DNA of 20,000 nucleotides, taken from positions 1-20,000 of the forward strand of contig CAXKVR010000723.1 in NCBI GenBank assembly GCA_964058845.1, given 5' to 3'. This DNA comes from Carex sylvatica (taxonomy: Eukaryota > Streptophyta > Magnoliopsida > Poales > Cyperaceae). Under the pieces are notes generated by a model. The model did not search any database, had not been told where the DNA came from, and saw only the letters and a program-made list of their open reading frames with translations. Below are positions 9,501 to 18,717 of this stretch, one piece after another. Positions within the stretch are counted from its first letter, which is position 1. Every line of letters begins with the position of its first letter. The position numbers were made by a program, and so were the translations under genes.

Positions 9501-12167
9501 CAACGAAGGCTCAATCCGAATCTTAAGGAGGTGGTAAAGAAGGAAATCCTCAAACTACTTGATGCCGGCATCATATACCCGATCTCCGATTCCAAATGGG
9601 TAAGCCCGGTCCATGTGGTACCAAAGAAGGGAGGCACAACGGTGGTGAAGGGAGACGATGACAAGATGATCTCTACGAGGATGGTAACCGGATGGAGGAT
9701 GTGCATCGATTACCGAAAACTCAACAATGCAACAAGGAAAGATCACTTCCCTCTACCATTCGTGGATCAAATGCTCGAAAGGTTAGCTAATCATACTCAC
9801 TTTTGTTACCTTGATGGATATAGCGGATTCTTTCAAATCCCTATCCACCCCGAAGATCAAGAAAAGACGACCTTCACTTGTCCTTATGGTACTTTTGCGT
9901 ACCGAAGGATGCCATTTGGTCTATGCAATGCCCCAGCTACATTCCAAAGAGCCATGATGGCTATTTTTTCAGATTTATTAGAAAATTCCGTGGAGGTTTT
10001 CATGGATGATTTTTCAGTATTTGGTACTTCTTTTGATACATGCTTAACTAATTTGATAAAAGTTTTAGAACGTTGTGAGCAGGTCAATTTAGTGCTAAAT
10101 TGGGAGAAGTGCCATTTCATGGTCCAAACGGGGGTGGTTCTAGGTCACGTGGTGTCTTCCGAAGGCCTAGAGGTCGACAAAGCAAAAGTTGAGGTGATAG
10201 AGAAGCTAGCACGTCCGACTTGTGTAAAAGATGTGCGGAGTTTCTTAGGCCACGCGGGGTTCTACCGACGGTTTATTAAGGATTTTTCAAAAATTTGTAA
10301 ACCCCTTTCCAATTTAACTATGAAAGATGCAGAATTTAATTTTGATAACCCTTGTATTGATGCTTTTGACAGGATAAAGAAGGCGCTAATCTCGGCTCCC
10401 ATTCTTCGACCACCCAATTGGGATATGCCATTCGAGATTATGTGTGATGCGAGCGATTTCGCCGTTGGAGCCGTGCTAGGACAAAGGATCGACAACAAGC
10501 CACATGTGATCTATTATTCTAGCAAAGTACTAGACGAGGCACAAATGAACTACACAACCACGGAAAAGGAGTTCCTAGCCGTCATATTCGCAATCAACAA
10601 GTTCCGACCCTACTTGGTGGGCTCCAAGGTAGTTGTGTACACCGATCATGCGGCAATTCGATACCTCCTCAACAAAAAGGATGCTAAACCACGACTAATT
10701 CGGTGGATCCTACTACTCCAAGAATTCGACCTAGAGATCAAGGATAAGAAAGGAACCGAAAATTCTGTGGCGGATCATCTTTCGCGTATTATCAATGAGT
10801 CAAACGAAGATGACTTGCCCATTGATGACTCATTCATAGACGAACAACTATATGCAGTCAACAACTTCGAGGCGCCATGGTATGCGGATCTTGTCAACTA
10901 CCTTACATGCGGTCTAATACCTCCCTATCTAACTTATCAACAACGGAAAAAATTCCTTTCGGATGCGAAAGATTACTTTTGGGACGAACCCTTGTTGTTT
11001 AAGTTAGGAATGGATGGTATTCATAGAAGATGTGTACCCCAAGAGGAAACCGAAGCGATCCTAAGATGTTGTCATTCATCCGCCTATGGTGGACACGCTT
11101 CAACCGACAAAACCGCTGCCAAAGTTCTTCAAGCCGGATTCTTTTGGCCAACACTCTTTAAAGACGCAAGGGAGTATGTACTTAAGTGCGACAAATGTCA
11201 AAGAACTGGGAACATATCTAAAAGACATGAAATGCCCCTAAACGGAATATTAGAAGTCGAATTATTTGATGTTTGGGGGATCGACTTTATGGGTCCCTTC
11301 CCGAGTTCTTGCAACAATAAATACATACTAGTGGCAGTCGACTACGTATCTAAATGGGTCGAAGCCATCGCTACTCCAACCGCCGACTCCGCTGTGGTAA
11401 GAAAACTCTTTACAAAGATTATTTTTCCTAGGTTTGGAGTGCCCCGAGTGGTAATAAGCGATGGCGGATCTCATTTCATCAACCGCCAATTTGACGCTCT
11501 ACTACTCAAGTATGGAGTCAAGCACAAGGTGGCCACACCATACCATCCACAAACAAGCGGCCAAGTTGAGGTGTCCAATCGTGAGATAAAAAGCATCCTC
11601 CAAAAGGTGGTGAATACATCAAGGAAGGATTGGTCTCTCAAGTTAGACGAGTCTCTTTGGGCATACCGGACCGCTTTCAAAACACCCATAGGTATGACAC
11701 CTTTCAAACTTGTGTATGGAAAAGCGTGTCATTTGCCCGTTGAGCTTGAGCATAAAGCTTATTGGGCGATTAAAACCCTAAACTTCGACATAAGGGCAGC
11801 CGGTGAGAAGAGAATCCTAAACCTACATGAATTGGAGGAATTACGCCTCAATGCATACGAAAATGCCAAACTATACAAGGAGAGGACGAAAAGATGGCAT
11901 GACAAACGCATCATACGGCGAGAATTCAAAGAAGGAGATACGGTTTTATTATACAACTCAAGACTCCGACTCTTTCCGGGAAAATTGAGATCAAGATGGG
12001 ACGGGCCATACAAGGTAACAAGGGTGTTCAACCATGGAGCAATTGAGATTATGAGCGATAAAATTGGACCATTCAAAGTGAACGGACAACGCCTCAAACA
12101 TTTCAATTATGCAAGTCCAATAGGTGAGAAAGAAAGGTTACACCTAAATGATCCCCACCCTCAATAG
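6561..12167 (+). CDS. Gag-pol polyprotein of the Athila-like retrotransposon
   Basis: A single uninterrupted frame of 1,868 residues. Order: an Asn-rich stretch (about 61-83); Gag core (about 85-250); CCHC zinc knuckle C329-x2-C332-x4-H337-x4-C342; aspartic protease with D682 in CDLGAS; reverse transcriptase (about 1010-1250) with the FMDD box at 1147-1150; RNase H (about 1289-1409) starting at D1296 in CDASD; integrase with zinc ligands H1505, H1512, C1543, C1546 and catalytic D1575, D1634, E1670 (D-D-35-E); and the GPY module at 1815-1817. There is no chromodomain. It would package, copy and integrate the element, with proteolytic maturation. The start is the first ATG after the primer-binding site. 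Two oddities: protease reads DLGAS rather than DTG/DSG, a variant I associate with Athila, and residues about 843-890 (9089-9214) derive from the LTR mini-repeat. No stop or frameshift was seen, so it looks competent. Confidence 0.95.
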   Translation: MSFGRTPLGTLNLEEEEYSSMATIPINANTNPMFEEIHHDGPENRDDLSVHNGSSNVRGLSQNNNNGPNNGYNNNNNNGNGRQHNHGHRFGFIPHGQDPRDIKPSLIHLLGQSQFGGAQNEDPHAHLAVFEEHCGTFAREGDELDNLKLKCFHLSLRDSARTWLRTVNRDNIDTWDDMEKLFLGKYFPPSKTQHFRSKITTFKQAEGESLTEAWDRWAELQRLCPNHGLDMWLLFQFFFGGCTITTKTHLNSAAGGNMSRMNPTQAMAMIEDMAINQREWTAERGGRAQNMPGIMQVDEVTALRAQMEALQHQMAQMHNAKSVTKMTPCGICGEATHLTADCHALQDGDGVEQANAMFYNQGDKRNDPIYNKVRQNDKFNSNSYNPNTRWNHPNFNWRTENDNSNQYQGNSNQYQNRLNQNSYQNPSPINDIQKMLQEMRTEQKDFITYQRNTNTDVSDSLRDLKKKFEFLDTKTSMLETQVAQQASSSFRQQGTLPGKPDINPREQAKAITLRSGTGYEGPKMPTIEEQQQPPNDAQQPPTPLNADTPASKEPQEPGNSIPAKVKPIETLKYVIPQRFIPFPQRLVKHKLDQQYAKFVEHLKKLNITIPFTEAITQMPSYAKFLKDILSNKRAIEEVGTVSLNEECSALFLNKLPPKLKDPGSFAIPCVIGDTKFERCLCDLGASVSLMPKSVYQRLNLSELKPTRMSLQLADKTVRYPEGIAEDVIVMIGKFFVPVDFVVVEMEEDTHTPLLLGRDFLTTADANINVKEGKISFDIGGEKVNFHMFNAIKYPSNDNDSICRLDVLDSIIATQMEEEMVNEQLDSDLEETGSENEEIGENSSQCGSSIRTADGPSRTNQPEAAEPAVQCVPTPPALRMEHPHSTKFAQIFVVSSDSGAPKVELKPLPPTLRYEYLGEDETYPVIVNSELNKDQTARLLHELRLHRKAIGYTIDDLTGVSPSLCMHRILMEDDHKPTIEAQRRLNPNLKEVVKKEILKLLDAGIIYPISDSKWVSPVHVVPKKGGTTVVKGDDDKMISTRMVTGWRMCIDYRKLNNATRKDHFPLPFVDQMLERLANHTHFCYLDGYSGFFQIPIHPEDQEKTTFTCPYGTFAYRRMPFGLCNAPATFQRAMMAIFSDLLENSVEVFMDDFSVFGTSFDTCLTNLIKVLERCEQVNLVLNWEKCHFMVQTGVVLGHVVSSEGLEVDKAKVEVIEKLARPTCVKDVRSFLGHAGFYRRFIKDFSKICKPLSNLTMKDAEFNFDNPCIDAFDRIKKALISAPILRPPNWDMPFEIMCDASDFAVGAVLGQRIDNKPHVIYYSSKVLDEAQMNYTTTEKEFLAVIFAINKFRPYLVGSKVVVYTDHAAIRYLLNKKDAKPRLIRWILLLQEFDLEIKDKKGTENSVADHLSRIINESNEDDLPIDDSFIDEQLYAVNNFEAPWYADLVNYLTCGLIPPYLTYQQRKKFLSDAKDYFWDEPLLFKLGMDGIHRRCVPQEETEAILRCCHSSAYGGHASTDKTAAKVLQAGFFWPTLFKDAREYVLKCDKCQRTGNISKRHEMPLNGILEVELFDVWGIDFMGPFPSSCNNKYILVAVDYVSKWVEAIATPTADSAVVRKLFTKIIFPRFGVPRVVISDGGSHFINRQFDALLLKYGVKHKVATPYHPQTSGQVEVSNREIKSILQKVVNTSRKDWSLKLDESLWAYRTAFKTPIGMTPFKLVYGKACHLPVELEHKAYWAIKTLNFDIRAAGEKRILNLHELEELRLNAYENAKLYKERTKRWHDKRIIRREFKEGDTVLLYNSRLRLFPGKLRSRWDGPYKVTRVFNHGAIEIMSDKIGPFKVNGQRLKHFNYASPIGEKERLHLNDPHPQ
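9089..9214 (+). repeat. LTR-type mini-repeat block inside pol, between protease and RT
   Basis: 9089-9134 aligns with 4785-4830 of the LTR without gaps, 40 of 46 bases by eye. It contains a perfect 10-base inverted repeat, CAGTGCGGAT (9090-9099) facing ATCCGCACTG (9105-9114), with a 5-base loop. Further half-copies lie at about 9163-9214. The gag-pol frame passes through without a stop, encoding a Ser/Pro/Arg-rich linker ([11 protein letters not shown]). Confidence 0.85.
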
Positions 12168-12210
12168 TGAGCGAAAATCATGTCGGGCTCACGACGTAAA
12201 ATTGAGCGCT

Positions 12211-12230
12211 TCTTGGGAGGCAACCCAAGA
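12211..12230 (+). other. Hairpin just after the pol stop codon
   Basis: A perfect 7-base stem, TCTTGGG (12211-12217) with CCCAAGA (12224-12230), encloses the six-base loop AGGCAA. It lies 44 bases after the stop. From memory, similar GGGAGGCAACCC wording occurs after pol in other Athila-type elements. Function unknown. Confidence 0.6.
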
Positions 12231-12323
12231 TGACATGGATGCCAAGGATTGATCTTACACACTCCCACCGCCTTTGCCAAGTCTAGTATATCATGTTTCT
12301 TCTCTCTTTTTCGTTTATTTTTA

Positions 12324-12359
12324 GCACTGAGGACACTGCTTTATTTAGGCTTGGGGGAT
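12324..12359 (+). other. Polypurine-like module 1 (decoy or relic PPT)
   Basis: An imperfect hairpin with an AGGA loop (12324-12339) is followed by TTTAGGCTTGGGGGAT (to 12359). The same arrangement recurs immediately before the 3' LTR. Confidence 0.55.
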
Positions 12360-13230
12360 GAGAAGAAATTGTATCTGCATGCATATTTATTTATGTTTAA
12401 TTTTTAATTTATTAGGATTTATAACTATGTTTTTACTTGACCTTGCGTAGAATTTGTGATTTTAAACTTAATTGCTTGAGATTACGAGTTTGTCAAGATG
12501 TTTTACGTAGTTATGAAAAATAGAGTCTTGCACAATTGAACTTAATTGTTTGAAAAATGCATAAAGTATAAAATCATGTTTAATTTCTGTGTTCAAAGAT
12601 GGCAAACACAACAATTTTTTGATAAATTTGCGTGATTGACGGAAATTAGAAATTTTGATGCGAATTTTAACGAATTCTTAGTAATACCCTTGAAAATAAT
12701 TAGAAATAACCACATAATTTGGCGAAAAACTTTGTGGAAATAAAGATTTACGAAAATGAAAACTTAAGAATTTAAATTTATTTCTGAAAACACGACTTAA
12801 ATGAGGAAAAAGAATTTAGAAAGATCGGGATATCCATAGGTATGAATTAATGCCTAAGGATGTGTGTATTCATGATATTTTTGCAAAAATGTTGAAAAAT
12901 AGTAAAAATAATAAGTTTTAGATTTCGCTTGCTTATGTTACGGCGACATGACGTACTTGTAGCAATGAGTTATCGACACTTTGCTCCGCTAGTTAGCCCG
13001 ATAAAGTGACCAGGTTTGCACTAACCATGTAGGTTCGTGTCATGGAAGGGTTGAACCAAGAGCAATGCAAAATGCACTTTTGAATTAAAACGGTTGGGTA
13101 TGGTTAACTACTTATAACTAACCGGTTTTGTTCTAAGGATAAAGAATTATAGTGTCATAAAATAAAAAGTAACAAAAAAAGGAAAAGAATTTTGAAAATA
13201 TCAACACACGAAATCCGCGAATTTCTAACC

Positions 13231-13260
13231 TAAGCTTGTTCCAAGCTTGGGGGATTTTGA
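13231..13260 (+). other. Polypurine-like module 2 with AAGCTTG inverted repeat
   Basis: AAGCTTG-TTC-CAAGCTT forms a perfect 7-base stem, and the 17 bases at 13244-13260 are identical to 13561-13577 at the true polypurine tract and LTR start. The next bases (GCATAAAT within 20 bases) resemble the LTR start loosely. Confidence 0.55.
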
Positions 13261-13560
13261 AAGAATTTCTGCATAAATAAGTATGAAGTTTTTGTAATAA
13301 GTTTAGATTTCCAAAGTTTACAAGTTTTAAGTCTTTAAGGAAATAAAAGTTAGAGTAAGCAAATTGTGGGGTGAATTATGATTAACCAAGGGTTGAACTT
13401 TAGATTTGTAAAAATTTACGTTAAAATTTCTAAATTTTTGGTAAGATCATACAAATTTTTCGTAAAATTTTTGGAAGAAATGTATACTTGATATTGGGGT
13501 TAAATTAAGGATTGAATTGTAGTCCGAGTTTAGATGTTGCTTGAGGACAAGCAAGGTTTA

Positions 13561-13574
13561 AGCTTGGGGGATTT
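13561..13574 (+). promoter_or_regulatory. Polypurine tract for plus-strand priming
   Basis: AGCTTGGGGGATTT abuts the TG of the 3' LTR. A short hairpin GCTTG-AGGA-CAAGC (13539-13552) precedes it by eight bases. Confidence 0.8.
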
Positions 13575-13739
13575 TGATAAGCATAAATTATATACACATT
13601 TAATCTAGATTTTATTATGAAATAACACCAATTGTCTTGTATTTATTATGTAAAATGATCAAAATACACCTAGAATCAAGTTATTGCAGTTATTTGGCTT
13701 TTCTATGCAGGAAATACTGCAAAATAGCAAAAATACCCT

Positions 13740-14032
13740 CCAGTGCGGATCAACCACCCGCACTGCGGATCAATCCAGCCGCACTCGTGGCGCAGAGGAA
13801 AAGTCCGAGCCTAGTGCGGACGCACTGAGTCCAGTGCGGATGAGCCCATCCGCATTCAGGACTTGGCCAAATTTCGGCAACTTCAGAAGAGCAGATTCCA
13901 CCCGCAGTGCGGGTCATCCATCCGCAGTTCCATCCGCACCCAGATAAAATTGCAGAAGTTAAATAAGGAAACTTGTTCCAGTGCGGGTGAAGCCACCCGC
14001 AGTGCGGGTCATCCATCCGCACTGGACCCGCA
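13740..14032 (+). repeat. GC-rich inverted mini-repeat cluster in U3 of the 3' LTR
   Basis: Exact copy of the cluster in the 5' LTR. It lies upstream of the second TATA box. Confidence 0.85.
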
Positions 14033-14190
14033 GAAAGCCAATAACTGCCCGGTTTGACAGTTTTTCTATATTTAGCGCACCAGGAACGCGTTTTTACTGC
14101 CAGAAATACACTTACTTGCCAGGGAAGTAATGCTAAACAGAGCACCCACTAACCCCACCTTCTAGCCTCTAAATCGGGCATAATCCTTGG

Positions 14191-14201
14191 CTATAAAAGG
14201 G
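14191..14201 (+). promoter_or_regulatory. TATA box of the 3' LTR
   Basis: Same CTATAAAAGGG at the equivalent site. It could drive read-out transcription into flanking DNA toward 15405 and beyond. Confidence 0.7.
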
Positions 14202-15404
14202 AGAGTTCTACATCCACCAAGGGGCATCTAATCTCTCATCATCAAATCTCACATCAACCAACACACCATCATTCTCTCTTTACACACACTTAGCGATAAA
14301 TTCTGGAGGAAGGAAAGCTTTCAAGCGAGGAGAAGAAGGATTTCCGGAGCAAGATTCGGCAAGATAGAGGGCTTTGATTTGTCAAAGGGTGTAATCATTT
14401 TCTTTCATTTGATTTCTTCTTACTTTGCCAATTTTTGTAATGGACCTCTCCAAGAGTGAGTAGTTCTCTCTCTAGGGGTTTAGGTCATCATGCATGAACT
14501 TGTTTAATTATATTTATTCGGTTATACTGTTTTTATTATGATTGTTTGATTTAATGGTAATTTCTGTGAATTATTCTTTATGATTTCATATACTTGAAAT
14601 TCAAGTACCATGTTAGCTTTAATGAATTAAAGTAGCTAGAAATCGTGCTATGTCCTGTTTTTCCGCTTTAATCATTAAACCCCAGCATAGGTCAAGTAAT
14701 CCACCCTGTATCAATCAAATCATAAAGGTATAGGATATCTTATTAACACTAGGATATAAACCGGATCTCCAGAAATTAGAGTTAGGGTTTTGGTGAGGTA
14801 GGTATTTCTGAAGTCAAACTCCTAATTTGGACACCTAGATTGATTAAGTATTGATATGTATTTTGTGTGAACGTGATTGTTAAATATCCCTTTAGGATGG
14901 TGACAGCCCTAAAATTCGAGGAAAATTAACCCAACCCACCAAAATACTTATATCAATAATTAATTGAAATAGGCTAACATATTAGGTTAGAAACCTCATT
15001 TAAATCAAACATGAATATAAACAAACCGAATAGATAGAATTAGCAAGGGATTGTGGACCAAAGACCCCTAGATCTTCTCAACTTGAAAAGCAAACCAATA
15101 TTTCTTTCTTTCATTTCATTTACATCTATTGTTTACTATTCCTTATTCTCGGGTATTGAACCCAACCTTTAGGATTACTTAAACAAACCCCCCCTTTACT
15201 TTACTTTATTGCACTTTACTTTTATTTACTGAAATTAATTATTTAGGGTTTAAAACTAAGTATTTTCCATACTCTCTGTGGATCGATACCTCAAATACTA
15301 CTTTGATATAATTGTGCACTTGCAATTTGACTCAAAAGAATTTAAGGTTTAAAAGGTACATCTTATTGTACTGAAACTTTTTAGCGTACCCTTTACGCGC
15401 ATCA

Positions 15405-15409
15405 TACAC
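15405..15409. repeat. Target-site duplication, right copy (TACAC)
   Basis: TACAC immediately after the terminal ATCA of the 3' LTR, identical to 4615-4619. Confidence 0.93.
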
Positions 15410-15453
15410 TACCAGTTCGGTACCCTTCATGCAAACAAAACTGATGCCCATCA
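15410..15453 (-). pseudogene. LINE fragment, upstream part beyond the Athila insertion, with possible TSD
   Basis: On the minus strand, 15443 to 15410 reads in the same frame as the RNase H start across the excised Athila element (ISFVCMKGTELV, leading into the part ending at 4619). The right-hand copy of the suspected LINE target duplication is at 15444-15453 (9 of 10 bases match). Beyond it the minus strand becomes AT-rich and non-coding, as expected for a 5'-truncated insertion of about 0.5 kb. Confidence 0.5.
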
Positions 15454-15948
15454 TCAGTTTGCTAAAAAATAAAATAAGTGCATATTTTATATTATATGTG
15501 AATTAAAAGAAAAGCTCAATCATGAACAAAATAATTAATGAAACGAATGGACAAATAAATAAATACATGACTGTGTGTATATATACAATATTCCAAACTG
15601 ATGCTTTTCCTGAACTGACCAGTTTCTCCAAGAGCAAAGAGGTAAATGCTAACCATTATTGAACTGCTCATAACTAATTATTATTCTGAATTGATTTCTC
15701 GGTCAGTGGCAAGCTTAATATTAGACGTATCTGCTTCATAGGAACACAAGGGTACTGCAATTTTCATTTTGGTTATTACTATTGTTGTTCTTATCACTAC
15801 TACCATGATTAATATAATATCATTATTACATTATTATAACTTCCTATCACAGTAACTGTTGCTTCAGATTTAACCAAGTTATCATGCCAAATAGAGCCTG
15901 AAAGTAGAGAGCAAAAACAAATATGAAAATTTGTAAAATTCATACCCA
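15454..15948. other. Right internal part of the DNA element, AT-rich
   Basis: Mostly AT-rich, with a run of TTATTA-like triplets near 15770-15835. Short minus-strand stretches read like coding sequence (for example around 15690-15750, after a TTGCAG acceptor-like site), but none can be linked into a gene. Confidence 0.3.
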
Positions 15949-16092
15949 AGCTTTGAGAGTGATTTCTTCACATATCTTTCTTCTTTGGTATAATGCTTGT
16001 TAGCACCATCAATTTCATCCCTATCTAGCCCCGCAAGATCACAAATGTTATTTTGCTACTTTTTGAACTGATGAAGCTCTTTGATGATTCTT
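15949..16092 (-). pseudogene. Exon-like minus-strand coding trace, unidentified
   Basis: Read on the minus strand this gives about 49 codons with one internal TAG. The later part is protein-like and charged ([19 protein letters not shown]) and ends at a plausible donor, TTGG|GTATGA. I do not recognise the family. It may be a gene fragment captured by the DNA element or a decayed exon. It does not read as a Harbinger transposase motif. Length and the stop codon keep confidence low. Confidence 0.3.
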
Positions 16093-17262
16093 CCTTATAG
16101 TGTGAAAATAAAAGTTCTAGCTTTAATAAAATAATAAAAAATGCAATTCAAATGAAAATCTAAGTTCCTTTATTGAAAATGACATATAACCTTAATGAAG
16201 AGATGCAAAAATTTACTATATATCCTGAATACCACTACATACCAGTAATAGATCTGACTTTAGTTTCTGACCATCACATTGCACCAAGACATATGAGAAA
16301 CTTGTTGCAACAATTTTCACTTGAACCAAATAACTTAGGCACAACAGGCCTTACTGGGATATTGTTCTTCCTTACTGACATCTCCAAATAACTTAGGCGC
16401 AACAGTAACTGTTCTTGCAAGTGACATCTCCAAAAAATAAACGTAAAAAAAATCTAAACTGGGAATGGATATTGGTACACTGGTACCTAACTATCTTACC
16501 AGCCGCTTACCCCACTGTACCGATTTACTAATCAGGTGCTCGTTGAAGATTATACTCCATTTGTCTTCTTGTTACAGCATTACAAAATTTTAACCATAAT
16601 CCCCCTCACTAATCACAGTCTTATAACAGTATTCTTAGGTTTGCCCTTGCTCTTAGGTTTCCCCTTGTCAGCACCTTGTTTTTTAGTAATAGGAAAGCAT
16701 AAATGTGCACCTTGGTTAAACATGATGAAGCTAACTTGTATTCCTTTACTGAGGCCTGACAGGGAACCATGCTTGTTAAAGGTGAGTAGCATCTCAGTCC
16801 CTAATGCTCAGTTACCAACAAGAAAAAACTACCAAATATAAAGAACTAGTAGCATATCTACCAGCAATGCACCCTAGACAATATACAGGAGCACAAAAAA
16901 CACCCTTTTCCACAAACTAAAATAGGGAGAGAACAGGGAGCCACAAGCTATATAATAATTTACATAGATACTAGAACAGCATACTGGTAGCATCACAGTA
17001 TCCACAATGAGAGGAGCATACTTATACATATTTTTTATTGAACAAATTATAATTATTCTCGTATATTGCTCAGAAGGCTTGTTAACAGCTTCAATTTCCT
17101 GCCAGAAGGAACAGTGAATGACCTTGTACTACCTCCTAGTACCATGTACATCTTGCAAGTAATTTTGGGGCAATGCCCTTCTAATTTATGTCTTTTTGCA
17201 ATATGTATGATCAACTATATTAAAGATCTTAGCACAGGACTTAATATAATTGGATGGCGAGC
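16093..17262. other. Internal DNA-element sequence with weak coding-like fragments
   Basis: No gene can be supported. An imperfect 58-base-spaced duplication lies at 16326-16440: CCAAATAACTTAGGC is at both 16326 and 16384, and TGACATCTCCAAA at both copies' ends. On the minus strand, a lysine-rich stretch ending in a stop (about 16685-16618) and a stretch near 17140-17065 ending in a stop look mildly protein-like. They do not join into one frame and could be chance. Confidence 0.3.
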
Positions 17263-17421
17263 TGATCCCCTAAATTAGGTACCAAATGTCAGTTTGAAAA
17301 CATGAAAAGAAACCTTGATCCTCTAAATTTGGTACCAAATGTCAGTTTGAAAACATGAAAAGAAACCTTGATCCTCTAAATTTGGTACCAAATTTCAGTT
17401 TGAAAACATGAAAAGAGACCT
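17263..17421 (+). repeat. Tandem repeat, three 53-bp units
   Basis: Units begin TGATCC at 17263, 17316 and 17369. Each contains GGTACCAAATnTCAGTTTGA. Copies 2 and 3 are almost identical, and copy 1 differs at a few bases near its start. Confidence 0.92.
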
Positions 17422-17842
17422 TTAAAGCTCGCTTATTAGTGAAATCGTGGAGCACTAGCTCCTTTGAAGTGAAGCCGGAGGCTCTAATGGAGAAGAAAGA
17501 CCAGTGGAGGAATGGAAACGAGAAGGGGGAGAGGGGGAGAGGGGGAGAGCGGAGGCAGTGGCGACGGGCTCATATCTGCGGAGGAATGGGAACGGGAAGG
17601 AGGAGAGGAAAAACGATCACAGATTTCAGATTCGCCATGCACCTGTGAGAGGAAGAAGCAGGTAAAATGGAGCGACGAATACAGGAGACGAGTGAATTTG
17701 ATTGGAAATTCTCCGCTCAGGTGTTCTTTTAGTGAAATGAAAGGCCAAATGAAAGCTTTCATAATATGAAAGCTTGCATATTTGCCATTCCGTCTGCATC
17801 GGTGATTCAAGAAATAAAATGCCACGTAAGACGCCAGCGCGG
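17422..17842. other. Right subterminal region of the DNA element, purine-rich tract
   Basis: Contains a G-rich run of three GGGGGAGA units (17525-17548), which is low-complexity and could form a G-rich structure. Open frames on both strands here reflect base composition and resemble no protein I know. Confidence 0.4.
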
Positions 17843-17878
17843 ATTTGCAATTGTAATTGAAAGCCGATGGAGATGCTC
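17843..17878 (-). repeat. Right terminal inverted repeat of the DNA element
   Basis: Read on the minus strand it begins GAGCATCTCCATCGG and reaches CAATTGCAAAT. It is followed on the plus strand by TAA (17879-17881), matching the TAA before the left repeat. Confidence 0.65.
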
Positions 17879-17881
17879 TAA

Positions 17882-18228
17882 TAGTGTTTAGTTAGTGTGC
17901 TTTTCTCAATGTCATAACAGATAATGGAGATAAAAATAGTGATAAAGAATTAATTGTTATATCAGAGGTGGTAGGTGCTGAAGGGGCTTGGATAGTCTAT
18001 AAGAATATTAGTATATTATGTAGAAACAAGTGTAGATGTAGATTAAACACATTTGGGAAGTTATAGTACAATCTAAGATGCTTCCAACTTGATTCACGCA
18101 TTGTTATGTTATGGAATGAAATTGAGATGAGGTCATTACCTCTGAGTTATAATTATGCCTGATCTTCATGGAATCCCAAATCTTAAAACAAAAATTGAGC
18201 CGTATATTTTAGCATCTAATGAAGTTTT
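17882..18228. other. Intergenic DNA, nothing recognised
   Basis: AT-rich sequence outside the DNA element. No frame or motif could be assigned. It may include unrecognisable upstream parts of the LINE relic at 18252. Confidence 0.4.
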
Positions 18229-18251
18229 AGATGTTTGATACAGTTGATGGC

Positions 18252-18425
18252 CCTGTATACATCACTTTCTTGATACAGTTGAAGGCAATGTTGAGACGAT
18301 TTTGATGGGGTAAAAGTGAAAGCCGGTATATGACTTTGCTTAGATGGTAGACAATAACTAAACCAAACAGGCTCAAGGGAATTGCAGTACTTGAAATAAT
18401 AATCAGGAATTCTGGGTCCAGACAA
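18252..18425 (+). pseudogene. Decayed LINE ORF2 fragment (end of reverse transcriptase)
   Basis: The plus-strand reading is P-V-Y-I-T-F-L-I, then MLRRF-stop-WGKSES and later TLLRW, then KPNRLKGIAVLE. This follows the plant LINE pattern in which a Pro-x-Tyr block precedes RFWWG and a KPK-GG-LG-F-D block. In-frame stops sit at 18303 (TGA where tryptophan is expected), 18348 and 18426. It is on the opposite strand to, and far from, the LINE fragment at 4140, so it is a separate relic. No tail or target duplication was found. Confidence 0.5.
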
Positions 18426-18428
18426 TGA

Positions 18429-18717
18429 CAGCTAAATGTTTCCTTCAATCAACACTGCCAAAATAACAGAAGCTCAAACCGGTCTAAGCCATGCATGGGA
18501 TGATGCACCCCAGGCACATACTGGCACCACATGCTAGGGTCTTAACAGGGAATGGTACTCTCTGTTCGGCTTTCTTACAGCCATGGCATGCCAACTGGAT
18601 GTGTACACACCCAAGGAATGTCTCATGGGGAAGATCCTGTGGAGTTTCTATTGACAAAACCAGGTATTTTTCTCACTAAAATATCATATCAATAGTTATC
18701 TGAAAGCAACTAACCAA
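18429..18717. other. Spacer before the PPR relic, nothing firmly recognised
   Basis: An open frame of 62 codons from 18491 matches no protein I know. A donor-like CAG|GTATTT occurs at 18661-18668, but no exon pair can be supported. Confidence 0.3.

Larger units (their letters stand above)
12168..13574 (+). other. Post-pol internal region without an envelope-like gene
   Basis: 1.4 kb of AT-rich sequence between the pol stop and the 3' LTR. No frame above about 60 codons is open. Athila elements often carry an env-like gene here, but none can be read, not even a broken one. What is visible is a hairpin at 12211 and three polypurine-like GCTTGGGGGAT sites (12348, 13244, 13561). Confidence 0.7.
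4620..15404 (+). mobile_element. Intact Athila-lineage Ty3/gypsy LTR retrotransposon
   Basis: The element is 10,785 bp, bounded by two 1,830-bp LTRs with TGAT...ATCA ends and the 5-bp target duplication TACAC (4615-4619 and 15405-15409). It has a tRNA-Asp primer-binding site, a GCTTGGGGGAT-type polypurine tract and one gag-pol frame in the order Gag-PR-RT-RH-IN, which defines Ty3/gypsy. The Athila assignment comes from the tRNA-Asp primer, long LTRs, CDLGAS protease wording, Gag wording ([14 protein letters not shown]) and the lack of a chromodomain. I see no difference between the LTRs in a full line-by-line reading, so insertion is very recent. No envelope-like frame is present. Confidence 0.95.
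13575..15404 (+). repeat. 3' LTR
   Basis: A direct copy of the 5' LTR at a constant offset of 8,955 bases. I compared the two line by line and found no substitution or indel. Confidence 0.97.
3923..17881. mobile_element. PIF/Harbinger-like TIR DNA element carrying nested insertions
   Basis: The ends are inverted copies: GAGCATCTCCAT at 3926 and its reverse complement ATGGAGATGCTC ending at 17878. They are flanked on both sides by TAA (3923-3925 and 17879-17881), the 3-bp TWA duplication expected of PIF/Harbinger or Tourist elements. Imperfect pairing continues inward for about 36-38 bases, with shared CAATTGCAAA. Without the Athila insertion and its duplicated TACAC it would be 3,163 bp, and about 2.64 kb without the LINE fragment as well. 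I found no DDE transposase or Myb-like partner gene, so it appears non-autonomous. The family name rests on TSD length and TIR wording only. The alternative is chance or two separate MITE ends, made less likely by the matching TSD. Confidence 0.6.

Noticed and set aside
6640..12106. Many secondary frames on both strands across gag-pol
   Set aside because: They are shadows of the 1,868-codon frame, which carries all recognised domains.
11940..12167. Chromodomain at the integrase C-terminus
   Set aside because: The protein ends soon after the GPY module with no chromodomain wording.
12168..13574. Envelope-like gene expected for Athila
   Set aside because: No open or recognisably broken frame, signal peptide or membrane segment could be read.
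15454..15475. Intron acceptor on the minus strand (T-rich tract plus AG) suggesting a host RNase H-domain gene
   Set aside because: The poly(A) tail, AATAAA and possible target duplication favour a truncated LINE. The acceptor lies in AT-rich DNA where such words are common.
16536..16841. 101-codon plus-strand frame
   Set aside because: Composition is hydrophobic without a recognisable domain, and the opposite strand looks at least as protein-like. Probably chance.
17439..17825. Overlapping frames on both strands at the purine-rich tract
   Set aside because: They arise from low-complexity GGGGGAGA sequence, giving Gly/Arg/Glu or Pro/Ser/Leu runs with no domain.
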